Source: Ottelia alismoides (taxonomy: Eukaryota > Streptophyta > Magnoliopsida > Alismatales > Hydrocharitaceae). Taken from it: a DNA stretch of 64,000 nucleotides. Positions 23,551 through 35,402 of this stretch are shown in pieces. The translations under genes were made by a program, and so were the position numbers. Position 1 is the first letter of the stretch; each line of letters begins with the position of its first letter. The notes below the pieces were generated by a model. The model had not been told where the DNA came from. It made no database searches and worked only from the letters and a program-made list of their open reading frames with translations. The stretch spans positions 62,001-126,000 of the forward strand of contig JAZKJV010003131.1 in assembly GCA_037367405.1 (NCBI GenBank), read 5' to 3'.

Positions 23551-26366
23551 CGTGTTTCCATACCGCTCCGTGTATTCTCGCCTTGCCTCGAATCTTGTGT
23601 CATCATGTGTTCCATGACCACCCCCTGCTGACCCTGACCCCTCTGAATATGTCTTTGTCTCCCCATCACCTGATCCATCACGACCACCACCAACATCATC
23701 ATCATAATCACCATCACTTCCGCTGGATTTGGATTTCGACCTAATGGAGAGAATGTCATCCACAATTGCATTAAGCTCCACCCCTCCAAGAGGGTCCGTG
23801 ATTCGCCCAGATTTGACCATGTAATCATCAGCATCTGCTCCCATTTGTTGGCTTATATTCTTGTTCGGCCTGCTTCCCGGTTGTTCAAGCTGTGGAGCAC
23901 CATTGGAATCCAACCACCTTTGTAGAACATCTTCGTCTGCATCGTCATCGTGCATCTTGAAAATGTATGCAAGATTGAAGGGGTCTATGTAGTCCTCCTT
24001 GTCTTGCCCCTCGCATGTTTCATCTTCAACCTCAAGTTGTAGTGCACAAAGACAAGATCATGGAGCCTCTGTTCCTACAACTTGTTCCGTTTCTTCGAAT
24101 GGATCAAGTTGAACGTGCTTCAGTTCCTCTCACCGCTACTTGCAGATGCAGGTTGGGACAATACTTTCACTGCCACTTTCCGTAGGTTGGGAGCTTCCAT
24201 CCCGTACAGTAACCACCACTCGGCTGCGGAAAATCCAAAGAAAGATAAATCAATAATAGTAAATTAGCTATACATCACAGACTCAATTTACTTTGTCTTA
24301 GTCTTCACCAGGAAGAGTACCACCCCGTCCATTAACCACGGTAATTCTATTGAAAGAACTCAATGCATCCCTAGAGTACTTGACCTGCACAATATTTAGA
24401 GTCACAATATATTACATAATGTTCTTAGTGAATATTTTGTTATTCATGCATGAATCGAAATTACCTTATTCATGCACGAGATTTGCGTCTTCTCATCCTT
24501 GACGAGCTTTTCCACCACAACTTGTACAACTGCTAGAAGGTCAGCATTTATACAAAGACCATTCTTGTACTGATACTTGGGATTGAAGTAATATGCTGGA
24601 CACAAACATGGACAATTTTCAAATTTTAATCCATCCAAAGTGCTATCAAAAAAAGAAAAAAATATTCATTACATAATACATACCAACCTTGTGAAGAGGA
24701 TGTGAGAGTATCTTGGACCAATACTCGTCTATGATGTCGAACCATGCTTTGAATCCTCTCCCAACTGCTTCTCTGACCTTCTCTCTCGTGCATCACATTG
24801 CCTCGTTGATCACTCGTATGATGGGTTTCTTGTCGCCGTCTACGATCCGCAATGCAGAAACAACTAGATCCATTATCTTCGTGACTCGAGTCATGCCATC
24901 CCAGAAGTGGAGATCGTTGATGATTGACTCCACTTTCCGTCCTTCGGTCTAAGCTTCAGGTATCTCGAACCATTCACTTTGGCAACACATGGTCTTCAGC
25001 TCCATCTTGTGTTGTTTGAGGCTTTGCAACGCTATAAATTGGTTGTGAAGCGTGTGATTCCAGACCTCACCAACTCATCATTGCACGTCCGCCTCATCAA
25101 AGCCAGCACTTTGGAATGGTTGTAAATGAAGGTGGTGATCGTCCGTGCTTGCTCCACCACCTTGGAGACGAGCTTCCTTTTGCTGAAGTCCTTTAGAATT
25201 AGATCTATGAAATGTGCAGCATATAGCGTCCAAAAAATGCCGTAGTTGCTAGACTTCATTATTGTTTCACATACTTTCTTGAAGTTGCTACCATTGTCCG
25301 TGACAATCTGGACAATGTTCTCTTTCTCGACATCCTTGATGATGTCCATCAACTTCAATAGGTACTTGTGGTCCTTCACGTGTTTAGATGCATTGACGGA
25401 TTTAAAAAAATGTCTTTCCATCACAGTAAATGAGGAACGAGGAAGTTGATGATCTACTTCCTCGTGTAGCTCGTCTAGCTATCGCACATCGTCACCCCTA
25501 CTCTGACCATCTCTTCCTCAGCTCGGAGATGTACTCATTCATCTCCTCCTCCTGTCCAAGATACTTGTTCATTATGTCATTGGATGTGGGAGCCTTCACC
25601 CCCGTTCCCGCTGTGGCGATCTCGTCAATGACGTGCTGCAAAAAAGGTCCACTAGCCACGTGGGCTGGAATGCTCTCAGAAGAGAAGAACTTGCTGATGG
25701 CCTTACCCACTCTTTCCAGTGCATTGATGAACATCCCTTTCACCGTCTTCTGCCCCGGATCCTTGCTTGGCTTGTACTGCATGGGCCCGTTTCCTCGTCA
25801 AGAAGGGTTCCAGTTCCTTCCCCTTGTGTTTTTTGGTGGGTGGTGGTACTGGTGCGCTTCCATAACCATTCCCACTGCCACCAGCACTATGGAAGCTGTC
25901 ATATGCACCATCGAGTTCCCTCCTCTCGAACTCACTCCTCATAAACTCTTTTGTGGCTCTCATATATGCCCTCCTCTCCGTTGCGGATTAAATGTCAACG
26001 GAGTAGACAAAGTCATCCTCTAAATCAAAGAGGACATTGAACTCCTTCTGGAACATGAATTCTTTGAGTTGTTCATCTCTTCTAAACCTCTCAACATCCT
26101 TGTTCTTCTTCCCCTCCAAGTTGGCCTTCACCAACTCCCTCACATCTCTTGGACAACAAGTGCACTTGATAGATTCTTGTTGTTGCCAACAAGATGGTGC
26201 TTCAATCTCGCAATCCCCCTCCTCCCAACTGCTTTCCACAGAAGTTGCACCGTGGTTTTGATTTGTTGCTATCTGTAACGGTGGCATACCTCCATCCAAT
26301 CTCTCCACCGTCCAACTAATGACTAGAACCACCAGATTCCGAGCCTGAGTCAGAGTGTGAACCCAT
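23551..26366 (-). pseudogene. hAT-1 transposase (BED finger, DUF659, hAT dimerisation region), broken
   Basis: The start is the ATG at 26366, which corresponds to the hAT-2 start at 62563; an AG acceptor lies just upstream (26386-26387, minus strand). The region encodes a BED-type finger (CNFCGKQLGGGG..LKHH), an acidic segment, a DUF659-like core with VTDNGSNFKKV (near 25320) and further down the dimerisation motif WWLLYGMEAPNLRKVAVKVLSQ (about 24180-24240) with KKRNKL after it. Two or three short introns with GT/AG ends fit near 24650, 24450 and 24270. Lesions include a stop near the start, a one-base loss after the finger and a TGA for Trp in the dimerisation motif. The end joins in frame to 8343. 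Confidence 0.85.
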
Positions 26367-26439
26367 GATCATTGAAGCATGAAATCTGCAAAGAAATTAC
26401 ACAACAAACATTTGTGATATATTAGCATATGAGGAAAAT

Positions 26440-26928
26440 AATCAATTACAATTTATGGCCACAAGCTATTTATTTTTTGTTTTAATTTTCGGATTTAATT
26501 AAATACTAATTTTTAGTTTAACATAAATCATCATAGAATTTTATTTTATATATCTAGAACATGAGATCCAACTTTATTCTTTCATAACTTAACTTAATTT
26601 CACGACATAACTCAAAAACCCCAAATTAGTTCTCTCAAATATCTCACTATATTATAGATCTAATATTTAATTTGCGGATTTAATTAAATACTAATTTTTA
26701 GATAACTTAAATCACCATAGAATCTTGTTTTCTATAGAACATGAGATCCAACTTTATTCTTTCTTAACTTAATTTCACAACATAAATAAAAAACCCCAAA
26801 TTAATTCTCCCAAATATCTCACTATATTATAGATCTAATGTTTAATTCACAGATTTAATTAAATGCCAATTTTTAGTTAACATAAATCATAATAGAATCT
26901 TGTTTTCAATGTCTAAAACATGAGATCC
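26440..26928 (-). repeat. hAT-1 upstream tandem array, about 180-bp units (part 1)
   Basis: The marker TGAGATCC recurs at about 26561, 26741 and 26921, spaced 180 bp. The array is upstream of the transposase start in the probable 5' intron. Copia-2 is inserted in one unit; the array resumes at 32035. The same kind of array is in hAT-2 at 61779-62540. Confidence 0.8.
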
Positions 26929-27084
26929 TGTGGAGATAGTTCTTCTTCTTATTATTATCTCTTTATGTATCTTGTCGTTATTTCTTTGTCTTTTATAGAC
27001 CACTGTGTAATTTACCCTTAAGGTCTCTCACATATAAGAGAGCCTAGGGTTTTCTGAATAATCATCTAAGTTTTTCTCCCAACA
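26929..27084 (+). repeat. Copia-2 5' LTR
   Basis: 156 bp, TGTGGAGA to CCCAACA, with a TATA-like ACATATAAG box. It is directly followed by the primer binding site. Confidence 0.95.
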
Positions 27085-27096
27085 TGGTATCAGAGC
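27085..27096 (+). other. Copia-2 primer binding site
   Basis: TGGTATCAGAGC, complement of the initiator tRNA-Met 3' end. Confidence 0.95.
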
Positions 27097-27481
27097 CGCC
27101 CTAGGGCTCTCCCTACCCGCCGCCACCTCCCTACCCGCCGCCCTCTCCTTCTCGACGCCGATCTCCAGCCCCTCCACCCGTCGCCCCTCCCTCCGCAGCG
27201 GCTCCCTCCCCGCCGTCTCTCTCTTTCCAGCTGCCGAAGGCCCCAGGCGGCCTCCCAGCCCGCCGCCGAAGTCCCAGGTGGCCCCCAGCCCGCCACCGAA
27301 GCTCCAAGGCGGCATCCTAGCCCGCCGCCGACCCATCCGAGGCGGACCCCCCGCCGTCGATCCACACCGCGGCATCCCTGCCGCGCCGCCGCCTCTTGGG
27401 CGTGCCTCCGTTGCAGCTGCGAGGGCTGTAGGCCTCATCTAAGGCGTGCCCTAGTCTACCTCGTCTCTTCCGCCGATATAT

Positions 27482-27538
27482 GGATTTGAGTGCATAACGT
27501 CTACATACGCACTCAAATCCGATGCAGTTGGTGTAGAC
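27482..27538 (+). promoter_or_regulatory. Copia-2 leader RNA hairpin with pseudoknot potential
   Basis: A perfect 12-bp stem pairs 27482-27493 (GGATTTGAGTGC) with 27509-27520. The 15-nt loop at 27494-27508 contains GTCTACA (27499-27505), fully complementary to TGTAGAC at 27532-27538. The gag ATG follows 45 nt later. The stem sequence differs from Copia-1 and Copia-3 while pairing is kept. Confidence 0.65.
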
Positions 27539-27583
27539 ATTCATTATCTTGTCTACAAACCCTAGTTCTTCTCCAACGGCAGT

Positions 27584-30500
27584 ATGTCAGAATCGAAGGT
27601 CGATATGCCCTCCACCGGCGCATTCAAAGGTCCTGCGCCAATAGTGAAGATGGACAGGTCTAACTATGAGCTCTGGGCTATGCAGTTCATGAGCCTCATG
27701 AAGTCGAATGGTAAGAAGCACATTCTTACCGAGGATGAGCCCGCAGAGAAGACATGGATATATGCCTCATGGGAGGCTGATGACTCCTATGCAAAGGTCT
27801 GGTTGTCTGGTACATTGACGATAAAGATTGCTAATGACGTCCTCCATCAGCCCACTGCCAAGGCGATGTGGGATATTCTCGCCGCTACATATTCGCAGGT
27901 GCGAAATGAGAGCAAGATGTTGCAGCTTCAGCATGACATTTTCACAATGAAGCAGAGCGGCAGACCTCTCCATTCCTTATACACATCCCTAAGAGGGATG
28001 TTTGAGAAGTTATACAGTACTATTCCACTCACTGCCACTCCTGAACAACAGAAGACGTTTCGGAACGCCACCATGGTGGGTGTTCTACTTGCGGCTCTTG
28101 ATCCTGAATATGATGCCGCCCGGTCTCAGATCCTAGCTGATGCAGTTATTCCTCTAGTAGAGGATGTTTACAGGCGACTCAGTCGCATTCCAGTTTCCTC
28201 CAGCTCTTCCACTCCACCCCCTTCAGCGATGGCAGTCTCGCGTGGGAGAGGTGGCCCGTCTTCTGGTCGTGGTCGTGGACGTGGACGTGGACGTGGACCC
28301 CAGGGAAGGGGTGGTCGCTTCAGTCAGACATGCTCCTATTGCCACCGCACAGGACACTCGGAGGAGACATGCTATTCTAAGCACGGGTTTCCAGCATCGG
28401 CACGTGTTGCAGAGCATTCTCAGTCCCCATTACCATCAACTGCAGATAATCGATTTGACGAACTTGTGGCACGTCTCCGAGATATTATGCCACATTCATC
28501 TGGTGAGTCGTCTGGTGGTCCTTCAGATGTTGCTGCTACAGCCTCCGCCAGTTCATCTGCTGTTGCTAGTACCTCAGGTAGATCTACTGCATTCACACCA
28601 TCTCATGATATATCTGACTGGGTTATAGATTCGGGAGCCACACATCATCTCTGCCGAGATAGAGATAGACTACAGTCCTACAGGGACATTCCTCACGGCC
28701 GTTCAGTGCAGATCGCAGATGGTACCCATTCACCCCTTGTTGGACAGGGGGAGGTCTTCCTATCCTCCACTGTGCATCTACAGAACGTCCTACATGCTCC
28801 TGAGTTCTCAATGAATCTGTTATCTATTAGTCAGATTACGAAGGATTTGCATTGTCGTGCTATATTTGACCCGTCTTCTCTCATTTTTCAGGACATACTA
28901 ACGGGCAGGGTGATTAGTTGTGGCTCTGAGCAGAATGGTCTATATCGGCTGGTTCGGGATTCCTATGCTGGCGTCTCCTCTCATTCTGCCGGACCAGTCT
29001 CTCCGTACATCTGGCATCTCCGTTTTGGTCACCTTCCGCTCCAGAAAATGCGTCATCTTCTGCCCCAGATCTCTCCTAGTTCGTCTTTTCGCTGTGAAGC
29101 ATGTCAGTTGGGAAAGCATCATAGATCGAGCTTTCCAAGTCGTCAGAGTCGGAGTAGTAGCTCCCCATTCAAGTTGTTACATATAGATATATGGGGTCCG
29201 AGTCGTGTACCCGATCATCAGGGGCACATATTTTATCTTGTGATAGTGGATGATTTCTCTCGTGTGTCATGGGTCTTTCTTTTGAAGAATAAATCTGAAC
29301 CAGGAGATGTGATCAAGAATTTAATTAATGAAGTTCACAATGTTTTCTCTTCTTCAGTCAAATATGTTCGGACGGATAATGCCCTAGAATTTTTGCACAC
29401 GCTCACTTTCTCAATTTCTTTCATCAAAGGGTATTATTCACCAAACCACTTGTGCATATACATCACAGCAAAATGGTGTGGCGGAAAGAAAGCATCGCCA
29501 TCTCTTGGATATTACTCGAACCCTGTTGATTCAGAGTTGTGCTCCTATTTCTTTCTGGGGGGACGCTGTTCTTACTGCATGTTATCTGGTCAATCGAATG
29601 CCATCCTCTGTTCTTGGTGAGAAGATACCTATTTCTCTTATTTTTCCAGACAAGGAATTATTCTCACTGACTCCAGGTGTTTTTGATACTGTGGCTTTTG
29701 TTCATCTTCTATCTCCCGGACTTGACAAACTCTCTTCTAGAGCAGTCAAGTACGTCTTTGTTGGTTATTCCAGGACTCAGAAGGGCTACCGGTGTTATGA
29801 TCCTACAAATAAGAAGTACTTCGTGAGTACTGATGTCACTTTCTTTGAGTCTGTCATGTATTTTTCTCCTGCATGTGACAGACTGGTACCATCCACTACC
29901 AATGATGATGTCTATGTTCCTCCACCACCTACTTGGAGTTCACCTGAGTCTTCCCCTGTTCCTGCCACCGCGCCAGCACCACCACCACCACCTCCTCCTC
30001 CACCCCTTCCACGGCCTCTCGTTTCACCGCTACCAAAATTCTATACGCGTCGGTCAGGTCCTGCTCAAGCTACACATCAGCCACCCATCACGCCTCAGGT
30101 ATGTTCAGATGGCATTACTACTGACGGGTCAGATTTGGTACATGTGCAGGATTCTTCAGTACAGGAAGACACTAGACCATCCAGTGCAGCCGATGATGAT
30201 CTTGATGTTCCGATTGCTATTCGGAAGCAGACGCAACTATGTGCCTCTTATCCATTTGCCTCACAGGTTTCGTTTCACCGTCTCACTGGTGACTTTCAGA
30301 GATTTGCCTCAGCCTTGTCTTCCGTGGATATACCACGGACCTACCAGGAAGCTTTGAAGAATGATTGCTGGAGATTAGCTATGGAAGAAGAGATGAGTGC
30401 CTTGCAATCCCGTGGCACATGGTCATTGGTTCCTGCACCTCCCGATGCATCCATTGTGAGCTGTAAGTGGGTCTTCACAGTTAAATATCATGCAGATGGC

Positions 30501-31865
30501 ACTTTGGATCGGTACAAAGCACGCTTGGTCGCCCGTGGGTTTACACAAACCTATGGCGTAGATTACATGGACACTTTCTCTCCAGTGGCGAGACACTCTA
30601 CCCTTCGTATTCTCTTATCTGTGGCCGTGGTTCGTGAATGGAGTATATCTCAACTGGATGTCAAGAATGCCTTCCTGTATGGGGACCTACAGGAGGAAGT
30701 CTACATGCAGCAGCCACCTGGGTTTACTGCTGAGGGGGAGAAGCAGCTGGTCTGTAGACTTCACAAGGCAATATATGGCCTCAAACAGAGTCCAAGAGCA
30801 TGGTTCCAGAAGCTTTCCAACCTTATTGAGCAACAGGGATTCAAGAGGTCAAATGCAGACCACTCGTTGTTTGTCCAGAAGTCATCGGTAGGTACGGTTG
30901 TCATTATGGTCTATGTGGATGATATTCTTGTTACAGGAGATGATGTTCAGGGCATAGAAAGGGCGAAGGCATTCCTAGACCGTCAGTTTGTTACAGAGGA
31001 TCTTGGAACCCTAAGATATTTTCTGGGGTTGGAATTTGCAAGGAATGCACATGGCTTGGTGATGACCCAACGGAAGTACATTACAGACTTCCTGATTGAG
31101 ACATGCATGGATGGATGCAAACCATCAAGTATTCCCATGGACCCTAGCATAAAGTTGTATGATGGTGATACTGATGAAGTAGATAAGAGGAGATATAGAG
31201 AAATGGTGGGAAAACTCCTTTACATTAGCATAACTCGTCCAGACATTGCATTTGCAGTTAGCAGGGTGAGTCAATTTATGGAGCAGCCAAGACAAGTTCA
31301 CATGGATGCTATACACATGATACTGAGGTATTTGAAGTCTTCTCCAGGTTCAGGGTTGCTATTCAGAAAGGGCACAGATTTATCTATCTCAGCGTGTGCA
31401 GACGCAGACTATGCAGGATGCCCTAAGGATCGAAAATCAACCTCAAGGTTCGCAGTTTTTGTTGGAGGCTCTCTGGTTTCTTGGAAAAGCAAGAAACAAA
31501 CTGTTGTGGCAAGGTCCAGTGCTGAATCTGAATATAGGGCCATGGCTTAAGCCAGCACGGAAATGATGTGGGTTCGATCTGTACTAGAAGATCTACATGT
31601 AGCTGTGCCCCTACCTATGAAGCTTCAGTGTGACAATCAGGCAGCATTATTCATTGCCAACAACCCCGCTTTTCATGAAAGAACCAAGCATATTGAAGTT
31701 GACTGCCATTACACTAGAGACTTGATCCAGAGAGGATTGATATCTGCTACACATGTGAGCTCAGGAGATCAGACTGCATATGTATTCACCAAGCCACTGC
31801 TCAGAGGACCTTTTGAGAGATGTTCATCCAAGCTGAGCATGATAGACATATATGCTCCACCTTGA
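27584..31865 (+). pseudogene. Copia-2 gag-pol polyprotein, one frameshift and one stop
   Basis: Starts MSESKVDMPS at 27584. Gag is intact, with an Arg/Gly-rich segment and a CCHC knuckle (CSYCHRTGHSEETC, near residue 249). The protease DSG is near residue 348 and is followed by the HLRFGH..CEACQLGKHH integrase finger. One extra base at about 29431-29433 shifts the frame inside the integrase core (after RTDNALEF). The second frame carries QNGVAERKHRHLL-type integrase residues, a Pro-rich linker, RT with YVDDILVTG and RNase H with ADADYAGCPKD. It stops at TAA 31548-31550, where Copia-1 has Gln. After that the same frame is open to the TGA at 31863-31865. Gag plus protease could still be made. 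Confidence 0.92.
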
Positions 31866-31872
31866 GGGGGAG

Positions 31873-32029
31873 TGTAGAGATAGTTCTTATTATTATTATC
31901 TCTTTTTTTATGTATCTTATCATTATTTCTTTGTCTTTTATAGACCACTGTGTAATTTACCCTTAAGGTCTCTCCCTATATAAGAGAGCCCAGGGTTTTC
32001 TGAATAATCATCTACGTTTTCTCCCAACA
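31873..32029 (+). repeat. Copia-2 3' LTR
   Basis: 157 bp, TGTAGAGA to CCCAACA, preceded by the polypurine tract GAGGGGGAG (31864-31872). Confidence 0.95.
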
Positions 32030-32034
32030 GATCC

Positions 32035-32340
32035 GACTTTATTCTTTCATAACTTAACTTAATTTCAAAACATAACTCAAGAACCCTAAATTAGTTCTTC
32101 AAATATCTCACTATATTATAAATCTAATTTTTAGTTCATGGATTTAATTGATTAATAATATTTAGTTAACATAATCCATTGTAAAACCTTGTTTTCTTTG
32201 TCTAAAATATGAGATCCTACGTTATTCTTCTGTAAATTAACTCGATTTCACAACATAACACAAAAATCCCAAATTAGTTCCCAAAAATCTCACTAAATAC
32301 TTCAAATCTTACAAAAAAATAAGAATATGCATTAGTAAAC
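32035..32340 (-). repeat. hAT-1 upstream tandem array (part 2)
   Basis: Continuation of the roughly 180-bp repeat after Copia-2. The marker TGAGATCC recurs near 32209, and unit sequence is clearly related to 26561-26920. Confidence 0.75.
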
Positions 32341-32682
32341 AACTACGAACAAAAACCCTTACAGATTTCACAATTTCTACCAAAAATCCGGACTAGATCT
32401 AGATGTTAACTACCTCAAGGAAGCTAAGCGGGAGCTTTGGAGAAGAAGTTTGATGAAGAATGAGGGAAATGTCGATCTGGACCGATATGCACCGAAATGA
32501 GGCTGATATCAGTGCATTTACACACTGTAAGATTCCACCTGTCGGCGATATATGATCGACATATGATATATCTGCGATACCACCGATATATCGACGAAAC
32601 CCGCTATATAGATATAATGTCTTATATTGATATGCTGGACCTACTGATACCGATATACCGGATCACGATACTGCCTTCTATG
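32341..32682 (-). other. hAT-1 5' end: leader and subterminal repeats
   Basis: No gene. It contains several GATATATCG-like motifs (about 32545-32670) and the terminal inverted repeat ending at 32682. The transposase promoter is expected here, but I see no clear box that I would name. Confidence 0.6.
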
Positions 32683-32690
32683 GCCACAAC

Positions 32691-33668
32691 AGAAAACGGT
32701 GCATGACTTTTGGGCCCAATCGGGCTGAGCTGCAGCAATTTCAGGCCCGATTGAGCTGTGGCTAAAAACAAGGAAGTTGCTTTGTTCTTTGGCCCATTGG
32801 GCCTAGTTTGATTTATGTTTACAAAAAAGCAGGGCTATCATAAAAAAAATCGTAAAAAAATAATTTGAGAAAAAGAGTGAAAAAATTGATTAAAAATGAT
32901 GGGATTGAATTTATTTCCGTTCTTCAGTTCTTCTCTTTGGTCCATATAATCCTTTTTTTGACATGTTTGGGGGAAATGAAGAGTATTACGTTACTTGAGA
33001 GGTCCTGATACTCTTGATTTGAGCTTAGGATTTTCATCTGGACAACACATGATAGAGAACTATGGTAGATTCTCGATACAGAGAGATCCATTGGGACTTA
33101 AGAGTAGAAGCCCCATTCTTTGAGAAAATGTGGGAGGGACTTGGTTTCTTCATGTTCTATGAGGAGGTGACTCAGTTCAGTCTCCATCTCCAGCGACCAC
33201 GAACTTCCGTACGAACATTCTTACATCTTTCTCCAACGATCGTGACCTTTAATACCTAATATGACCACGACTTTCTTCAGTTTGATTCTTCAGAGAGATA
33301 GGAGAAGTTGGCACATGTTCCGTTGAATTCCAACATGTACGGACAATAGTTCTCCGATGAGGAGACTCATTCCGATTTCAGTGACTTTGCGCAATACAAA
33401 GCACACTTTCTCGGATGAGGAGACTCACTTTAGTTCCGGTGACTTAGATAAACGCAATACATAGTACATGTTCTCCGATATGGAGACTCATTCCTCTCCA
33501 GCCCTTCAGTTCCTCCTCACCAGCATGGCATGAGAAACAACGTCCTCAACAAGCAACCAATAGAGTATATGTTGAGTTGATATTGTCCGTAGTGTCTTGC
33601 ATTTGTGGGTGAGTGCTTTCTTTCTATTTGTCCAAGCTGAGCATTGCATGCTCTAGCTTAAGGGGGAA
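32691..33668 (+). other. Copia-X 3' internal region and polypurine tract
   Basis: Non-coding in any recognisable way. CCAAGCTGAGCAT near 33637 resembles the RNase H tail coding sequence of Copia-1, and AAGGGGGAA (33660-33668) directly precedes the 3' LTR. Two short direct repeats containing TCTCCGAT/TCTCGGATGAGGAGACTCA occur near 33349 and 33410. Confidence 0.5.
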
Positions 33669-33719
33669 TGTTAGAGTATGTGTCCATAGGTGGATAATTG
33701 GATCCCTCTTGGGCCGTCC
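33669..33719 (+). repeat. Copia-X 3' LTR, left part
   Basis: It starts TGTTAGAGTATG after a polypurine tract. It is interrupted by solo LTR-B; the last five bases CGTCC are the target duplication repeated at 46077-46081. Confidence 0.85.
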
Positions 33720-35174
33720 TGTGACGCATCGGATCTGGGCATCCGTTTACGCCGCATTCACACTATTGCATTCACTGACGATCTCACTAAGTTATGAAAA
33801 TCAGGGGAAATTTTTCGCGTTGCTTTGCGTTTGCATATGCCGTTCAAACTACATTCATCACCACAGATTCAACAAAGACATATGCCACCAAAATTTCATT
33901 TCATTATCTTTCATAATATATACATGTACAAGAAGGGCTGACAGTACATTCATATATCCCAACATATTCAGAAGAGAAAGTAAAGGTATTTTATATTATA
34001 GTAGAAGAAAACCTACAATAAAAGAAGCCGTACCGTCTTGTATAAATACGATCTTTGGAAGTCATCAACCTGCTACTGTGCTGCAGGCTCCTTGCCTGCC
34101 AAAATGTATAGGGAAGAAGAGGATGTCACAATTGTGAATACAATTTGCAGTTTAGAATAACAAGTAATTTATTATGTACAAAAGAAAGTAAGTAGATATG
34201 CATGAATGAATTAAAGTCTACCACTACCTGCGTAGAAAAAGGTTTTCAAATTTATTCAGCATGCACTTCCCCCTGATTATTCATTATTCCCAAATTTCCT
34301 ACTTATAAAATTTTCCATAAAAATTTAGGCCAATAAGTATAAATTGTTATCTTGTCATTGATATCAAGTTATGTATCTTGGTAAGGAATTAGTGAGGTGA
34401 TAATTTATTTTACTCTTAATTTATTTATGACGGAAAGAATAATATATTAATCGATTTTCAATTCTATCTTTCCTTTCAAGTCTAGTGGATAGTCTGTGGT
34501 CTTGGTCTATATATAACCTCACACTATGACTCTAAGGCCTGAATAATGCCTTAGGGTTGAGATGCCTCCGTAGGAATGCGGTGTTGTATAATGCATCCTA
34601 ACTAAGTTCCCAACACGTCTACTAGCTTATAGGGATTGCGGGTTTATTTTAGTTGTAGTCACTTCCAACCAACTCAACTTATCATTGATTTTATCTCTTA
34701 ACTCAGATACATTATAACTCAATCATCTCGATTGTAACTCCACAAATCCTCAAGTGTAACTGACTCAGATGTAACCCTAATGGTTTAGATGTAGACATGG
34801 ATGATTCAGATGTAGCATCGCCAAGCCTGTTGGCGAAAAGTAACCAAAAACTCAAGCGGTGAGGTAGCTTCCTAAGAGGCTCTTCCGTCTCGCCCTCTAA
34901 TTGGAATTGCGGTCCAATAGAGGGAAAGGTCTACTCCAACTACGCTCCGGAGACGGGTGAGAGAGACTCTCCGGAAAAATCACTCTAGAAAACTAAAAAT
35001 CGAGGATCCCCCGCATGGGTATCCTAAAATAGAGGGTCAGTGGAGCTGGTTAAAAATCGGGATCCCAACGAGACGTAAAAACACTGCGAGCTCGCGTAAA
35101 ACCGTAAAAGGACTGGGATCCTAGACCCACGCACTTGGCGGTCGCTGCCCTAACTGGGCTTCCTATCTCCCGCC

Positions 35175-35402
35175 CATGGCCTTAAATTTCGCCGAAATTC
35201 GGCCGAATTTCGGTCGAATTTCGGTTTCGGTGGGTGACCGAAATTCGTCCGAAATGCCTATATCTGTCGAAATTTTGGGGGGGCTAGTTCAAAAAACAAC
35301 CGAAATGACCGAAATTTCGGTCGAATTTCGACCGAAATTCGACCGAAATTTCGTTTCGGTCACTTAACGAAACGAAACCGAAATCCGACTTTTAAGGCCT
35401 TG
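35175..35402. mobile_element. hAT-type MITE, 228 bp
   Basis: Inverted ends CATGGCCTTAAA and CAAGGCCTTAAAA flanked by perfect 8-bp duplications CTCCCGCC (35167-35174 and 35403-35410). The interior is almost entirely built of GAAATTTCGG/CCGAAATT motifs and can fold back on itself. The LTR sequence resumes exactly after it. Confidence 0.9.

Larger units (their letters stand above)
26929..32029 (+). mobile_element. Copia-2: Ty1/Copia retrotransposon in the hAT-1 array
   Basis: Complete structure with 156/157-bp LTRs, primer binding site, leader, gag-pol and polypurine tract. It is flanked by perfect 5-bp duplications GATCC (26924-26928 and 32030-32034). The LTRs differ at about ten sites including small indels, so it is older than Copia-3. 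Protein organisation is like Copia-1 and Copia-3, but LTR and leader sequences differ enough to be a separate family. Two lesions disable gag-pol. Confidence 0.96.
7030..32682 (-). mobile_element. hAT-1: hAT DNA transposon, about 5.3 kb net, carrying nested insertions
   Basis: The ends are imperfect inverted repeats: CATAGAAGTCCATATCG at 7030 and, on the minus strand from 32682, CATAGAAGGCAGTATCG. They are flanked by perfect 8-bp duplications GCCACAAC at 7022-7029 and 32683-32690, the hAT signature. Many GATATATCG-type subterminal motifs occur at both ends (7040-7130 and 32540-32660). The transposase lies on the minus strand and is split by solo LTR-A. Copia-2 sits in its upstream tandem array. 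Removing these leaves about 5340 bp. The transposase carries several stops and frameshifts, so this copy is dead. Confidence 0.93.

Noticed and set aside
23541..23955. Independent Gly/Asp-rich protein on the minus strand
   Set aside because: It is the hAT-1 transposase C-terminal region, and joins in frame with the segment at 8343 once solo LTR-A is removed.
35176..35367. Open frame of 63 codons
   Set aside because: It lies inside a MITE made of GAAATT motifs; it is a repeat artefact.
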